Source of the DNA: Talpa occidentalis
Taxonomy: Eukaryota > Chordata > Mammalia > Eulipotyphla > Talpidae
DNA length: 64,000 nt
Assembly: GCF_014898055.3 (NCBI RefSeq)
Contig: NW_023603184.1
Coordinates: 107,498,615 to 107,562,614 of the forward strand
Direction of reading: 5' to 3'
In this document: positions 24,979-35,855 of the stretch, piece after piece
Position numbering within the stretch: the first letter of the stretch is position 1
Layout: each line of letters opens with the position of its first letter
Translations under genes and position numbers: made by a program
Notes under the pieces: model-generated
Told to the model about the DNA's origin: nothing
What the model saw: only the letters and a program-made list of their open reading frames with translations
The model's database searches: none

Positions 24979-26194
24979 AAAAGTGGTTTCCTTTAAGTGA
25001 TGGGATTAAGGGTGATTTTCATATCACCTGCCAGCAGATCATTTCTAACTTTTTACAACAGGAATACTTTATTTCATGTTCAGAAAAATATATAGAATGC
25101 TATTTTCCCTTTTAAAGAAAGTGGATAGATGTCCACAACTTTCTTGCCTGCAGGGGAGACATTGGTTTTTCCCCATTCCTCTGAATGGCTCTACCATACT
25201 CCTTTGTTTTCTCATCTGCTCCATTTCTAACTCCTCTTAGTACAAGTCTTGCCCCTGAATTTTATTTTCACGCCAATTTTGGTTTCACATTTTTTTTCAC
25301 ACTTAATCTTTGATTTCTCCTTGCTCCTGAGTCTTCCTCCCCCCATCTCCAGATAAGGTGCCAGATTCTATTTATTATACATCAGACAAGGCTCTTACAT
25401 GGCGCTTTACCTCCATATCCTCACATGGCCATCTTAATCAAAGCTGTCAGGGTATTTCTTATCCAGATTTAATTAATATCTGATTATCTCACTTTCCTGG
25501 GGAAGCTGCCAAGTATCTTCCTAAAAACTCAACCTGATCCCTTGCATATAAAATTCATAGGATTATATGTGAAACCTTTATGTTGATGTGAAAAGCTTTT
25601 CAGTCAGACCCTCTCTTTGTGTGCCACCTTTGTCACACTTACTGCACAGGTAAGTCCTACTGCAGTCAAGGGACTTACCTTTGTGTTATGGTGGCACATT
25701 TGGTTTGTGCATCATGTTCTCATTGCATAAGCAAAAGAAGATTAAGTCCCTTCACATTCTTATCATTCCTAGAAGAAATGGTTCTTGAGTGGCCCTTGCT
25801 AGTGCACACTTTCCTTCCTGTTTTCCTTCCCCTCTGGTGACTGGGCAACTCTTACTTTCTCCAACACCCAGTTCAAATATTATTTACTCTGGGCACCCTT
25901 AATGTACATTCCTACTGCATCACACTGAATTATTTCTGGTTATATATTGGCCTCCCCCAACCTCCCTCTCCAACTATGACTTGGAGCTGCTGAAAGACGG
26001 GCTGCTTTCTAGCCGTCTGTGTTCTGGTTTGCAGAAGGCCCTCAAGAGTTCGTAGCACGTATGTCAAACACATTTCCCCCTGTGAGCACTGCTTCTCGTT
26101 TGGCAACATCTTGTTGTTTTTAACCATTTGTTTTTCTTCCCCTCTGACAACCAAGCAATAGTTCTGATCCTTTGTATGTTCTTCTCTTCTTTAG

Positions 26195-26282
26195 GCGTCA
26201 GATGATGAGTCTTACATCAGCGACGTGAGTGATAATATTTCTGAAGACAACACCAGTGTTGCAGACAACATTTCTCGGCAAA
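26195..26282 (+). CDS. OSBPL6: OSBPL6 coding exon f (acidic linker)
   Basis: The acceptor is CTTCTTTAG and the donor AAA|GTATGT. The 88-bp exon reads ASDDESYISDVSDNISEDNT and SVADNISRQ plus one base. It is strongly acidic and serine-rich and follows the FFAT exon directly, giving an acidic tract next to the VAP-binding site. The last base joins TC of the next exon as Ile. Confidence 0.96.
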
Positions 26283-26808
26283 GTATGTGTTTCCAGGTTG
26301 TTCTCTGTACATGCCAAATTATGAAACTAAATCTTGTCTTGTAATCACTGAACAGCCACCTGCCCCCCACCCCCAGCCCTCTCCACTGATTGTTCTTTTG
26401 CAGCTGATTGTTCAGTAAATTTTTATTTGCATAATCTGTTGAGGTAAGTGATTGAAAACTCTATTAGTTAGATGATTGAGTGAAAAGATTGTACTTACTA
26501 TTCTAATGAAAATTCAAGTCCTTCTTATTAAATATATGTACATATTTTTATTTGACTTATCTTTTGAGTAATATTTGAGTATAGTTATAGCTTATGTTTA
26601 AAAAAAAACTATATATGCTTGTTTTGTTCATTTGTTAGCAATCTTGTATGAAAATAATTCTGTTCACCCCTGAGAGTAGAATGAAGACCTAAGAAATGTA
26701 TCACAATCAGATTATTTGAAATGAGAAGTTATTTCACTTCCAGGTTTTATGAAATAAGAAAAGCCAAGGTCTCTTTCATGGTGATTCTCGTTTTTCTCCC
26801 TCTTTCAG
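26283..26808 (+). other. OSBPL6: OSBPL6 intron (526 bp)
   Basis: Short AT-rich intron without recognisable repeats. Its 3' end has a good pyrimidine tract (TTTTTCTCCCTCTTTCAG). Confidence 0.85.
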
Positions 26809-27062
26809 TCTTGAATGGGGAACTGACAGGAGGGGCCTTCCGAAATGGACGTCGAACATGCCTACCAGCCCCCTGTCCTGATACCAGTAATATTAACTTG
26901 TGGAATATCTTGAGGAACAACATTGGTAAAGACCTATCTAAAGTCTCTATGCCTGTGGAGCTGAACGAGCCACTCAACACTCTGCAACATCTCTGTGAGG
27001 AAATTGAATACAGTGAGCTCCTGGACAAGGCTTCAGAAACTGATGATCCCTACGAACGCATG
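26809..27062 (+). CDS. OSBPL6: OSBPL6 coding exon g (start of the lipid-transfer domain)
   Basis: The acceptor is CCTCTTTCAG and the donor ATG|GTAATA. This 254-bp exon, the largest coding exon here, completes Ile and reads [60 protein letters not shown] and [20 protein letters not shown], then [20 protein letters not shown] is the lid and first core segment of the OSBP-related domain (ORD); MPVELNEPL follows as in all ORPs. The sequence matches what I know of ORP6 rather than ORP3, which differs in the [10 protein letters not shown] region. Reading on into the intron would add 18 codons (to 27116) before a stop. Confidence 0.98.
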
Positions 27063-27735
27063 GTAATAAAGGACAGAGTAGTGCCCTTGGATTTGTCAGC
27101 CCTGGGCGTGGGCTAAGCCAGGATTCATTATGATAGCATATTGGTTTGTGCATAGCATTCTCACTGCGTAGGTGAGAAGAATCAGTCCTTCTGCGTAAAT
27201 CAGGAAGGGCCAAAAAGGTCCAGATACCTCTATTAAAAAATACAAACTTGGTGGCTTACCCTGGTTTCTGAAGTTAGGAAGGAAAGGTATCCAGGTGATA
27301 TCTTATGGAGTTAGACATTCCTTAAGTAACCCTCTGTGTTTGTGCATAGCCCTGTCCTCTTTTCCATGTGACTGTGGGACACTCAACCCCTGAAAAGCAC
27401 CGGCAGCCACAACTCTCTTGCACATGGTGCTAAGTTTTGCAAATGGCATAATCTTTAAGTGGGGTTTCAGAACCTTTTAACCCAGTGATACTAAGGAAGT
27501 TGAATGGAGATACTAGGTCTCAGTTGCATGCTGGTTCCCACCCAGAGTTTAACCTCATTTTCCCTTATTTTTTTTTCTGTGGGTTTATGAAGAGTCTGTG
27601 TGAATAACAGACAATGCAGATGTCATCAATTCACACCCCCTTGTTGGGGGTGTGTGAAATCGAGAGGAATAAGGGGCAAACAGACCTGGAAGTAGTCTCT
27701 CCTATATTATTTTCCTTTCTTAAATGTTTTAACAG
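27063..27735 (+). other. OSBPL6: OSBPL6 intron (673 bp)
   Basis: No repeats or other features are recognised. It ends with a TTTTAACAG acceptor. Confidence 0.85.
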
Positions 27736-27873
27736 GTTCTTATTGCTGCATTTGCAGTTTCAGGATATTGCTCTACCTATTTCAGAGCAGGAAGTAAGCC
27801 ATTCAACCCTGTCCTTGGGGAGACTTATGAATGCATTAGAGAGGACAAGGGATTTCGATTTTTCTCTGAACAG
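27736..27873 (+). CDS. OSBPL6: OSBPL6 coding exon h (ORD core, first part of the signature)
   Basis: The acceptor is TTTTAACAG and the donor CAG|GTAAGT. The 138-bp, phase 0-0 exon reads [40 protein letters not shown] and [16 protein letters not shown] is a hallmark ORD segment lining the lipid tunnel. The exon ends with the first two residues (EQ) of the OSBP signature EQVSHHPP. Confidence 0.98.
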
Positions 27874-28195
27874 GTAAGTACCACTGCACTCATTGAAGTT
27901 TCTATGTAGTAGAAAAGCAGTTTGGTGATGAAAATAGTTTCTTGATAAACATCTTGGGGTAAGTTAGAATACCAGTTACAGGAAACTCACTAAGCTTATT
28001 TATATAATGGCCTTCTATGTTTGAAATCTTAAAAATTAAAGCTCCAGTAACTTGTTTTAAGAATAATTCACTAATAGACATGAGTGAGTTGAGTAGTTTT
28101 TTGAGGACACCCAACGTGTAGTGTAAAATAATTATCATTCATGTAGAAGTTTTAACACTGATGTCATTGCCTCCTTTTTATGTTTTAACTACCAG
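27874..28195 (+). other. OSBPL6: OSBPL6 intron (322 bp)
   Basis: Short intron that splits the OSBP signature between Gln and Val. Nothing else is recognised in it. Confidence 0.9.
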
Positions 28196-28259
28196 GTTAG
28201 CCATCATCCACCCATTTCTGCCTGTCACTGTGAATCCAAGAATTTTGTGTTCTGGCAAG
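28196..28259 (+). CDS. OSBPL6: OSBPL6 coding exon i (OSBP signature, His-His)
   Basis: The 64-bp exon after TACCAG reads [21 protein letters not shown] plus one base. The two adjacent histidines (28202-28207) are the PI4P headgroup-binding pair of ORDs. The donor AAG|GTTTGT departs from the usual GTRAGT. The final G joins AT of the next exon to give Asp (DIRW), which confirms this donor over the alternative one base away. Confidence 0.97.
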
Positions 28260-29301
28260 GTTTGTATTTCAGTTATAACTCAAAACTCCATCTATGGACC
28301 TACGAAAAAGTTTTTAGTTTCCAAAGGTACATTGTCTTCAGTTCACATTATACCTTTAGAAGTCAGATGATATTGGTAATTGGCATGGAGTTCAGTGTGA
28401 GAAATTATATCTCCCGGTTTAAATATGTATGGTAAAGCCATACATGCTTTTTAAATACAATAAGAAATAAATATCAAGCCATGCCATCTAGGAGATGAGA
28501 TGCAAAGCCTTCAGGGCAGCAAAAGTAGGTTAGCACTTAACCTGTTTGTGCTTCATTGTTTGCATCTGTAAATGGAGATTGTAGCTGTAACCTTCTTGCT
28601 TCTTAAAGGTGAGCAATGAGCTCTTGATCCGGAAGGCCCTTTTATGGCATACCACTTATGGTTAGTTTCCTTGTGGTGATTTGGTCTTTAACTCATTGAA
28701 GCTCAGAGAATTAAATCTGAGTCTCCACTTCATCAGTGTCTATTGTTCAGCCACAGTATTACAAACTTGTCTAAAATAAAAAGGTCCTGTACCTCTCTAG
28801 AAAGAAAAAAAAAATACATCTGTAAAGTGGACCATTAAGTAGAAATAGTTCTTCTATTTCATTTGGAAGGTGTTTCATTGCTCACATAGTGACTGTTCTC
28901 AACCTAGAAATACACACAATAGAGCATTGTAACTGCAATTTTACAAAATAAGAAAATGAATCATTTCTTGGTTATGACACAGAATCAGAAATTTTGTGGA
29001 GATAGGACTAAACTCCCTTAATTCATCCAAATGTGATCCTGGCAATTATTACAAAAACACAGGTAAATCTGAGTTTCCACAAGTATAAGATGAAGCCCAT
29101 CATGTGAGTTGAGGTGCTGGGCCTTATCTTAACAACTGTATAAGAACATGTTCATTAAGTTAATCACCCCTTCTCATAAATTTTGTCTGCTTTAGAGATT
29201 TTTTTTAATGGTCTTCTAAATGCTATAATTCTTTGAATAAATATGTGTATATAAATGATGGGATTGCCATATACTGATTATCCTATATACCTCATTTTTT
29301 T

Positions 29302-29304
<3 letters not shown>

Positions 29305-29330
<26 letters not shown>
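29305..29330 (+). repeat. (TA)n microsatellite
   Basis: About 13 uninterrupted TA units following TTTTTTGTG. Confidence 0.95.
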
Positions 29331-29332
<2 letters not shown>

Positions 29333-29447
29333 TCCACCATCTAGCTAAAATTTAGAACATTTATCTAGACATTAAAGCACAGTAGAGTATATTTGTATGT
29401 GAAAATGAACTATACACAGACATATTACTTCAGGCTTTTCCCATTTT

Positions 29448-29958
29448 TGTGAGACTTAGCAACTATTCCTCCATCTTGTGTATAACCACCATCTTAGTAT
29501 TTCAAGTTTTGCTTACTCAAGACTAAATAGCCTGCATTCCAAAGAGGGTTTATGACCCTCACTCCACTCTGGTCTTATCTCAGATGACCAGCCACAGCGG
29601 AGCCGAGTAATGGGTCTAACTGGCCATAAAATAGAACCGAGCAATGCAGGCCACTAATGGGGTCAAACTAGCCATAAAATAACTGTGTACCCACCGTTGT
29701 TAATGAATGCACCTGTGTAATCAATGAATGATGTGCCTATGTAACTAATGAATGATTGCCAACATGCTTTAATTTTTAGAAATCTACTTGTACGCCTATA
29801 TAAGATCCCTGTTCCCTTTGTTCAGGGCTCCCGACCTCCGCCATTACATTGGTGCGTGTCGAGGGCCCGGTCTCGAGCCTGTAATAAACTCCTTTGTGTT
29901 CTCACAGCGGTTGTCTGTGTGTCCTTGGGGGCTGCACTGGTCAACGCTGGGCACAACA
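29448..29958 (+). mobile_element. Solo LTR of an endogenous retrovirus, 5-bp TSD
   Basis: It starts TGTGAGACTTAGC and ends GGGCACAACA, giving the TG...CA ends of a proviral LTR, with ATTTT on both sides (29443-29447 and 29959-29963). Inside are a TATATAAG box (29797-29804), AATAAA (29883-29888) and a GT-rich end, in the U3-R-U5 order. It is closely related to the LTR at 49691-50142 (shared AATAAACTCCTTTGTGTTCT and GGGGGCTGCACTGGTC). The form resembles class I (gamma-like) LTRs, but the family is not assigned. No internal viral sequence flanks it, so it is a recombined solo LTR. Its poly(A) signal is in sense with OSBPL6. Confidence 0.92.
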
Positions 29959-30168
29959 ATTTTTTTTTAATTGAAAATAAATATGCAGCATATATTAAGG
30001 AGAAAGTTGCATGGAAAATATTTTTTCAGGTTAAATCAATAATGTAGAATCAATTGTGATCACAAAAGTTCATTGTGAGATGTAAAGTATAATACAAAAA
30101 TTAGTTTTTATAGAACAAATGATTAGATATGGAGTATATGATTCTAGACTCCCACCTATGTCATTTAG

Positions 30169-30247
30169 ATATCAGATGGAAAAACAAGTTCTGGGGGAAG
30201 TCGATGGAAATCCTGCCTGTTGGAACACTGAATGTCATGCTTCCAAG
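30169..30247 (+). CDS. OSBPL6: OSBPL6 coding exon j (ORD)
   Basis: The acceptor is TCATTTAG and the donor AAG|GTAGGT. The 79-bp exon completes Asp and reads [20 protein letters not shown] and NVMLP plus two bases of an Arg codon. FWGKSMEI(x)PVG is a conserved ORD strand pair. It begins in phase 1 and ends in phase 2, matching both neighbours. Confidence 0.97.
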
Positions 30248-30771
30248 GTAGGTTACTTGCATCTTATCTCTTATCTGCTTTTCTAAATCAGAAATGAATA
30301 TTTGAAACTCTAGAAGGTGCCTATGGCCATTTCCCTATCTGACCAGAGCTTCTCTTAACTTCACTAATGTTCTGAGAATGGATCCCAACCAAAGCCAGGA
30401 GACCTTTAGCAGATGCCTCACAGCTCCCTACCTCTGTCTTCACAGCCTCTGTTCATCAGTCAACCCCAGACACCGACCTCTTCTAGTCACTACACTGGCT
30501 TCCATTTTATATGAAAGGCTCTCTTTTTTAGACACTTCTTTTCCATACAGTTATAAGTGGTAGCACCTGAGCCATAGAAAACAGTGAAATGTCCCTTAAA
30601 TGAATGAATCATGTAATAAGTATTCCTGACTACCTAGAAACTTTCAACAAGGAAATGAGAGGGAAATGAGGGGAAAGGAAGCTTTGGCCAAAAAAATGTT
30701 CTCATTAGTAGCAATAGTAGTGTTTGTGACGTTCCTTTGTTGTTTTTAATTAATATTGTATTCTTCACCAG
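30248..30771 (+). other. OSBPL6: OSBPL6 intron (524 bp)
   Basis: AT-rich, with no recognisable repeat. The acceptor is TTCTTCACCAG. Confidence 0.85.
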
Positions 30772-30916
30772 GTATGGAGATTGCTATGTGTGGAATAAAG
30801 TAACCACGTGCATACACAACATTCTCAGTGGGAGGAGATGGATAGAGCATTATGGAGAAATAACCATTAGAAATACTAAAAGCAGTGTTTGCATTTGCAA
30901 ACTCACATTTGTCAAG
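30772..30916 (+). CDS. OSBPL6: OSBPL6 coding exon k (ORD)
   Basis: The 145-bp exon completes Arg and reads [40 protein letters not shown] and ICKLTFVK, ending in phase 0 before [17 protein letters not shown] and IEHYGE are conserved ORD segments on the outer sheet. The residues match the ORP3/6/7 subfamily. Confidence 0.98.
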
Positions 30917-31365
30917 GTAAATAATATCTTACAACAGTAAAGGAAAAATAGTATAAGGTGTTCCCAGGGAAAATTAAAACAATTACTATAAACAATAGTA
31001 AGTCTGTCCTGTATTATTGGTTCTTAAGGACATTTTAGATAAGAAAGCAGAACCAACTGATGGAGTCAGACGGGCTTCTGAACTTATAAAGTTAAAAAAA
31101 GGCAACATCTCATAACAGAAAAAAATTGTTTTTAAAGAATATTCTTTTTTAGCAGCTAGCCAGTTCATTAAGGAAAATTCCAGAAAACACTTCTTGTCTA
31201 AGTTTTCTGAGCTATGTTTCTATTTCTGCTTGATTAGAACATAAGCAACTGATCTTATTTTAGGGAACTAATTATAGTTGTCATATTCTGGGAATGCAAG
31301 GATGACATCTAGTACTCACTATATGTTTATCCAACTCTCATTTCAACAAAAAGCATTATCTTTCT

Positions 31366-31820
31366 TTTTTCTTTTTTCTTTTTTTTTCATTATTTATTTT
31401 TCTTTTTTTTTTAATTAATAAATTTTATTTTTATATTCCCCATACAATTGCAATCCCCCCATTCTGACCCCAATCCCTCCCCTCCCGCCCCCCACCCCCC
31501 AAAAAGTGTCTCTGGTTCATAGTTTTTGTTGATTTTGATTTTCACTTTCTTATATTTATTCATTTTCCTGGTCCCTTATTTAAGTTTTCTAGATCCCTGC
31601 TATGAGTGAGACCATCCGGTATTTTTCTTTTTCTTTTTGGCTTATTTCACTGAGCATGATCCCTTCCAGCGTCATCCATGTTGCTGCAAATTGCATGTGT
31701 TTATCTTTTTTGAATGCTGAGTAATATTCCATGGTATATATGTACCACATCTTCTTGATCCAGTCATCTATTTTTGGGCATTTGGGCTGTTTCCAAAGCT
31801 TAGCTATTGTAAACAGTGCT
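31366..31820 (-). mobile_element. 5'-truncated L1 (3' end), antisense, with 18-bp TSD
   Basis: Read on the minus strand it carries the end of the L1 ORF2 region and the 3'UTR (ATGGTCTCACTCATAGCAGG-type text), a G-rich patch (GGGGGGTGGGGGGCGGG), and ends with AATAAAATTTATTAATTAA and A-rich sequence. Perfect 18-bp repeats (AAAAAGCATTATCTTTCT) flank it at 31348-31365 and 31821-31838. The copy at 47459-47775 has the same 3' terminus. The intact TSD points to a fairly recent target-primed insertion. Confidence 0.93.
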
Positions 31821-32642
31821 AAAAAGCATTATCTTTCTAATAAGAAAAGATGTCAGGATAGAAATATCTACAAACCGCCATTATCCTTCAGTCTCTCTGA
31901 TCTGAAGTGGAACATGTGGTAAGTTGTCAATAGGTTCTTGAAAACTGCAATTTTAAGCAAGATGATATAGAATAAAACCAGTTTTAGCAGAGTCTAATAA
32001 ATACAAGTAAGAATTAAGTGCTCTGACACACTTCTGGTCATAAAAGCATCACCAAACTTCTAGGTAAAAACCCAAAAATACTTTTAATATTAAACATAAA
32101 TTGTATTGACTCACTTTTCTTTCAGCCCACTTTTTCGAGTTCAGGGTCAGGGTGACTAGAACTTATCCTGGCAGCTTAGGGCCCATTGCCGGAACAAGCC
32201 TCCCATCACAGGGCACACTCGTACACACACCCACTGGGACCATCGAGACCTGCCAGTGGACCTCACATGCACATCTTTGGAATGTGGGAGGGAACAGACA
32301 TAGCCAGAGAAAACTCCACACAGACATGGGAAGAACCTGTGAACTCCATTTAGACTGTGGCCATGGCCAGGAATCAATTTATTTTTATCTTCTCCGTGTT
32401 ATAACAAGACAATGCTGAACAACATGACGTTATTTGAGGACTTGAGTACACTCTCACCTCCATGTTTACTTAGGGGTGGTATAGAAGTCATCATGGTATT
32501 GAACTCTACCCATTCCCTTTATCGTTTTTCTTCTGGCCTTATTCTAATATGGCATAAACGAGTAACATATTGGTCTTAAAACTCAAAATTTTCTCTTCTT
32601 AGTCAAACCCTCCTAACTCATATTGGAAGGTCATGTTCATTG

Positions 32643-32928
32643 TTTTGTTTTGTTTTTTTAAGATTTATTTTATTTATGCATCCAAGAACTGGGGTGTAGG
32701 CCAGAAGTTTAGGGGTTGAGAGGATTCACCAGAGACAGAGTGGGGAGCAGAGAAGGCTGATCTACTGAAATACACTGCTGAAGGGAGCAGCAGGCAAGAC
32801 AGAAGAGGTTTGCTGCACTATGTGGGTTAGCTCCCTGGGGATGGAAGCTGGGGATGGAACTCAGACGTCAGTGGCTGCTGATAGCTTCATACTGCTGAGA
32901 CTCAACCCCTTGCACCACCAGGGAGGCC
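32643..32928 (-). mobile_element. Diverged long SINE, antisense
   Basis: On the minus strand it starts GGGCCTCCCTGGTGGTGCAA and ends with the GAATCCTCTCAACCCC block, CATAAATAAAATAAATC and an A-rich tail. It shows more substitutions and fewer CpGs than the 24.6-kb copy, and no clear TSD, so it is an older insertion. Edges are approximate. Confidence 0.85.
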
Positions 32929-34035
32929 CAAGTTTTAATTGAATATTTTACCTCTAGATTCTTTTCTTTTCCTTTTTTTCTTATGGACTTATTAGGGTAA
33001 CTCAGAATTGAAGAGCCAGGATTATTATTTGCTTGGACTATGTAATGATAGTAAATGTGTACATTTAGTTTTATAGGCCATGAGGTGTGCTCCTAACATT
33101 TGCAGAGCTCAGGGCAAGGGTAAAAACAGACATCCCCATATCATATGTGTAAATATTTAAGATCTATAAATCAGGCATAAAAACCGTCAAATAAAATATT
33201 CTATCCTTTCGCCTTGACAAATATACCTTTTATAACAAAACCATCAAGGCCTGGAAACCTGGAATGCAGGAGAATCAGTCCTGGCCCACAGCCTGCCACC
33301 TTCTTTCCATCACCAGCTCTGTCCTGCACTTCGATGGGCCTCACACACACTAACCTAGCCAGTCCAGCCCACATGTCCAACCTCCTGCCACAGTGACCTC
33401 AGCCGGCCACCTTGAGCTTAAATATGAGTGCACTGGCCTGTCCTTGGGTGGACAAATCTAAGGACAAGGCCTGTGTGGGCTGTGGCATCAGCTTAGACTC
33501 ACATGAACAGGGAAATCTGGGGTTTGGCCTACTTGGATTTTGGAAAGGAATGTGGAATCCAGGTACGTAAATTCCCAGACTTATCACCCCTTGGGGAGCA
33601 GCACAGCTAGAAGAGGGATCCTCATGATAAAAGTTAGCCAGTTCCAGATATTGTGAAAATTATTTCACAGACTCCTTCTAAAGGAGGACCTATTAAACTT
33701 CACTAAAATCCATGAGTAAAGGGAAAATTTGAGACAGGAAGATCTGAGGAAGAAATGACTAGCCTATAAATTAATTGTGGATTATTAAAATAGAAACCAA
33801 ACCTTTTCTGGGTTATACTTCCATGCTAGAACAGGCCTAGAGAGCCTCCCTTTCTTATCAGTTAAGCTGACAAGCACTTAGAAAGCCAACAGTCCACCTA
33901 TTAAACATTTTGAGACAGATTACTAGATAGGATTTGAATGAGAAACTTCAGAGTCAAGAAAATTTTCCACATGGAAATGATCATGATTAATATTATTAGA
34001 GATCAGGTGTTTTAATTGGAATTTGGTTGTTTCAG

Positions 34036-34180
34036 GTGAATTATTGGAATTCTAATGTGAATGAAGTCCAGGGAGTCGTAATAGATCAGGAGGGGAAGGT
34101 GGTGCACCGGTTGTTTGGGAAGTGGCATGAAGGGCTCTACTGTGGCGTGGCTCCCTCTGCAAAGTGCATCTGGAGACCAG
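34036..34180 (+). CDS. OSBPL6: OSBPL6 coding exon l (ORD)
   Basis: The acceptor is GTTGTTTCAG and the donor CAG|GTGAGA. The 145-bp exon reads [40 protein letters not shown] and SAKCIWRP plus one base of Gly. The VxG-type strand followed by LFGKWHE is a conserved ORD landmark (FGKW). It begins in phase 0 and ends in phase 1. Confidence 0.98.
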
Positions 34181-34284
34181 GTGAGACCAGCATGAGTGTC
34201 AGGCCTTGGAGGACATGGCAAGTGGCAGAGAGAAGGGACTGTCGTGTGGGTGTGCATATACTTCATGAAGAATGTTTTATTTAA

Positions 34285-34620
34285 AGTCAGAAGGAAAGAG
34301 AGAAATACCAGATGATTTTACTTATATGTGGAATATAGAGAAACTGAATGAAGGGTCAGGAAAAAGACAAAACTTGCAAGCTGACCACAGATCTGAAGCA
34401 TACAGCAGGTCAGGGAAGGAAGAGGGGTCAAAACAGAAGATGGAAGAGTACAAGGGACTATAGTGATGGTTCACCGGTGCTGTGATGGTGGGAGAACTAC
34501 AGGGATGTGGGAAGAAATCAAGTACTGTCCAAAAATTAACAGTTATGTAAGAAAATTATTTGAAAAAATTTTGATGTACTGCTAAAAAAAGGAATGTATT
34601 ATTTAATACTGAAATTGAAA
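34285..34620 (+). mobile_element. Old L1 3'-end fragment, sense
   Basis: GAAATACCAGATGATTTTAC followed by TTATATGTGGAATATAGAGA is the characteristic mammalian L1 end-of-ORF2/3'UTR text ('aataccatatgatttcacttatatgtggaat' in common form). It is diverged and lacks a clear TSD; edges are approximate. Confidence 0.65.
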
Positions 34621-35164
34621 ACAAGGATACTTGAAGCACTTAAAGTAAGTTATATTTATACTTAACATGTATGTTATGTAAAGTCCCAATATTTGATCTC
34701 TGATAATATGGAGTTGTAAATTTTAGGCCAAATCTCAGACATGACATCGGAAATTGAACTTCATGTAAAATCACTGTAAATGTAATCTTTACATTTCAAA
34801 AGTTAGGTGTATTCATTAAAGAGTTTGGATAATTGAAATATACCAACTTAAGTCCTTACTCATTTATGCTCGGTTTCAGTAAACCAAGGAAAGCCTGCAA
34901 ACAGCTATAATCCAAAAATTCAATATCTTAGCAGAAAAAAATAATCTTTTCAGTTGAGCAACAAAAGCTGCAATATGTTGGCATTTAATAAAAGACACCA
35001 AGAGATTTCTGGTGATACACTAGCATGTAATTGAATATCAAGTGTAAATGAAATGTCTCAAATGACATTCATTTTCATTGGAATTTTGTCAGTTAATCCC
35101 TGACTTTAAATTTAGTTGTTGGTTTCCTAAGAGACCTCAGTGAGCATTTAAATTTCCTGCTAGT

Positions 35165-35285
35165 ATAGTGGTTAGTTCATTCATTCAGCAGTTATTGGTC
35201 GAATATTTACTGACTATGCATCAGACTTTGCCCTAGGAACTTAAAATATATCAATGAACAGAATATACAAAGATCCTGCCTTTGA
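35165..35285 (+). mobile_element. Ancient L2/MIR-type repeat fragment
   Basis: TTCATTCATTCAGCAGTTAT, then ACTTTGCCCTAGGAACTTA, ATGAACAGAATATACAAAG and ATCCTGCCTTTGAG follow the order of a very common ancient mammalian repeat ('attcaacaaatatttattgagcacc ... ctgttctaggtgctggggatacagcagtgaacaaaacagacaaaaatccctgccct'). The exact family is not assigned. Confidence 0.5.
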
Positions 35286-35728
35286 GTTTAGTTTTAAAGT
35301 GCCAATAAATACTAATTTAGTTCTGCATGTTTTTCTTTTCCAAATGGAAGTAGTTTGCATTTCTGATGAAATCTTAATGTCTGTAGTTAATCACCCTGGT
35401 GTGTAGTTTCTTGGTTAAATATTTGAAAGAAAAATTATGATATAGTTTAGCCAGTGAAGATTACTATGTGTATAAAATTTTACTTTAAAGTCTGGGTTTT
35501 ATTAAATATATATATCTATCTGTTCTGATCATTAACATAAAGTTTCCCTTCTAGCAAAATATAACCAATTTAATTCACTTTAAAATTCATAACCTAAAAA
35601 AATATATAAAAATTCATAATCTAATGTTCATGACTATAAATGTTAATCAGGCACCAGGGTTGAGTCAGCTTCTGTAAGTTCCCTAACCCTTTTTTGCTTT
35701 TAAGAGTCCTTTGTTGGCCTCATTCCAG

Positions 35729-35855
35729 GTTCCATGCCAACCAACTATGAGCTCTACTATGGCTTCACAAGGTTTGCGATTGAACTCAATGAGTTAGATC
35801 CTGTACTAAAAGATCTCCTTCCACCGACAGATGCTCGATTCCGACCAGATCAAAG
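35729..35855 (+). CDS. OSBPL6: OSBPL6 coding exon m (ORD)
   Basis: The acceptor is CATTCCAG and the donor AAG|GTGAGC. The 127-bp exon completes Gly and reads [40 protein letters not shown] and Q plus two bases of Arg. [14 protein letters not shown] and [13 protein letters not shown] are C-terminal ORD segments; the latter leads to the residues that contact the PI4P phosphates. Confidence 0.98.

Larger units (their letters stand above)
21737..26194 (+). other. OSBPL6: OSBPL6 intron with microsatellites and a young SINE
   Basis: The 4.5-kb intron contains a CA repeat (22094-22121), a compound CA/CT array (23617-23704) and a well-preserved antisense SINE (24634-24978). Open frames at 23570-23833 and 23602-23820 are microsatellite translations. 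No exon is supported between the FFAT exon and 26195. Confidence 0.7.
28260..30168 (+). other. OSBPL6: OSBPL6 intron with a TA repeat and a solo LTR
   Basis: The 1.9-kb intron holds a (TA)n run (29305-29330) and a solo retroviral LTR (29448-29958) that makes up about a quarter of its length and lies in the same orientation as the gene. Confidence 0.8.
30917..34035 (+). other. OSBPL6: OSBPL6 intron with an L1 and a SINE
   Basis: The 3.1-kb intron contains an antisense L1 3' end with TSD (31366-31820) and an older antisense SINE (about 32643-32928). The other open frames (32152-32418, 33214-33396) have no recognisable product. Confidence 0.75.
34181..35728 (+). other. OSBPL6: OSBPL6 intron with an old L1 3' end
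   Basis: About 34285-34620 is a diverged sense-strand L1 3' end. A further block near 35165-35285 (TTCATTCATTCAGCAGTTAT and the later TCAATGAACAGAATATACAA) resembles an ancient L2/MIR-type repeat. Confidence 0.65.

Noticed and set aside
27063..27116. Intron-retained C-terminal extension after exon g
   Set aside because: A perfect downstream exon continues the ORD; the 18-codon read-through is ordinary intron sequence.
29748..30047. 99-codon frame overlapping the LTR
   Set aside because: Falls in LTR U3-R-U5, which does not encode protein in this class.
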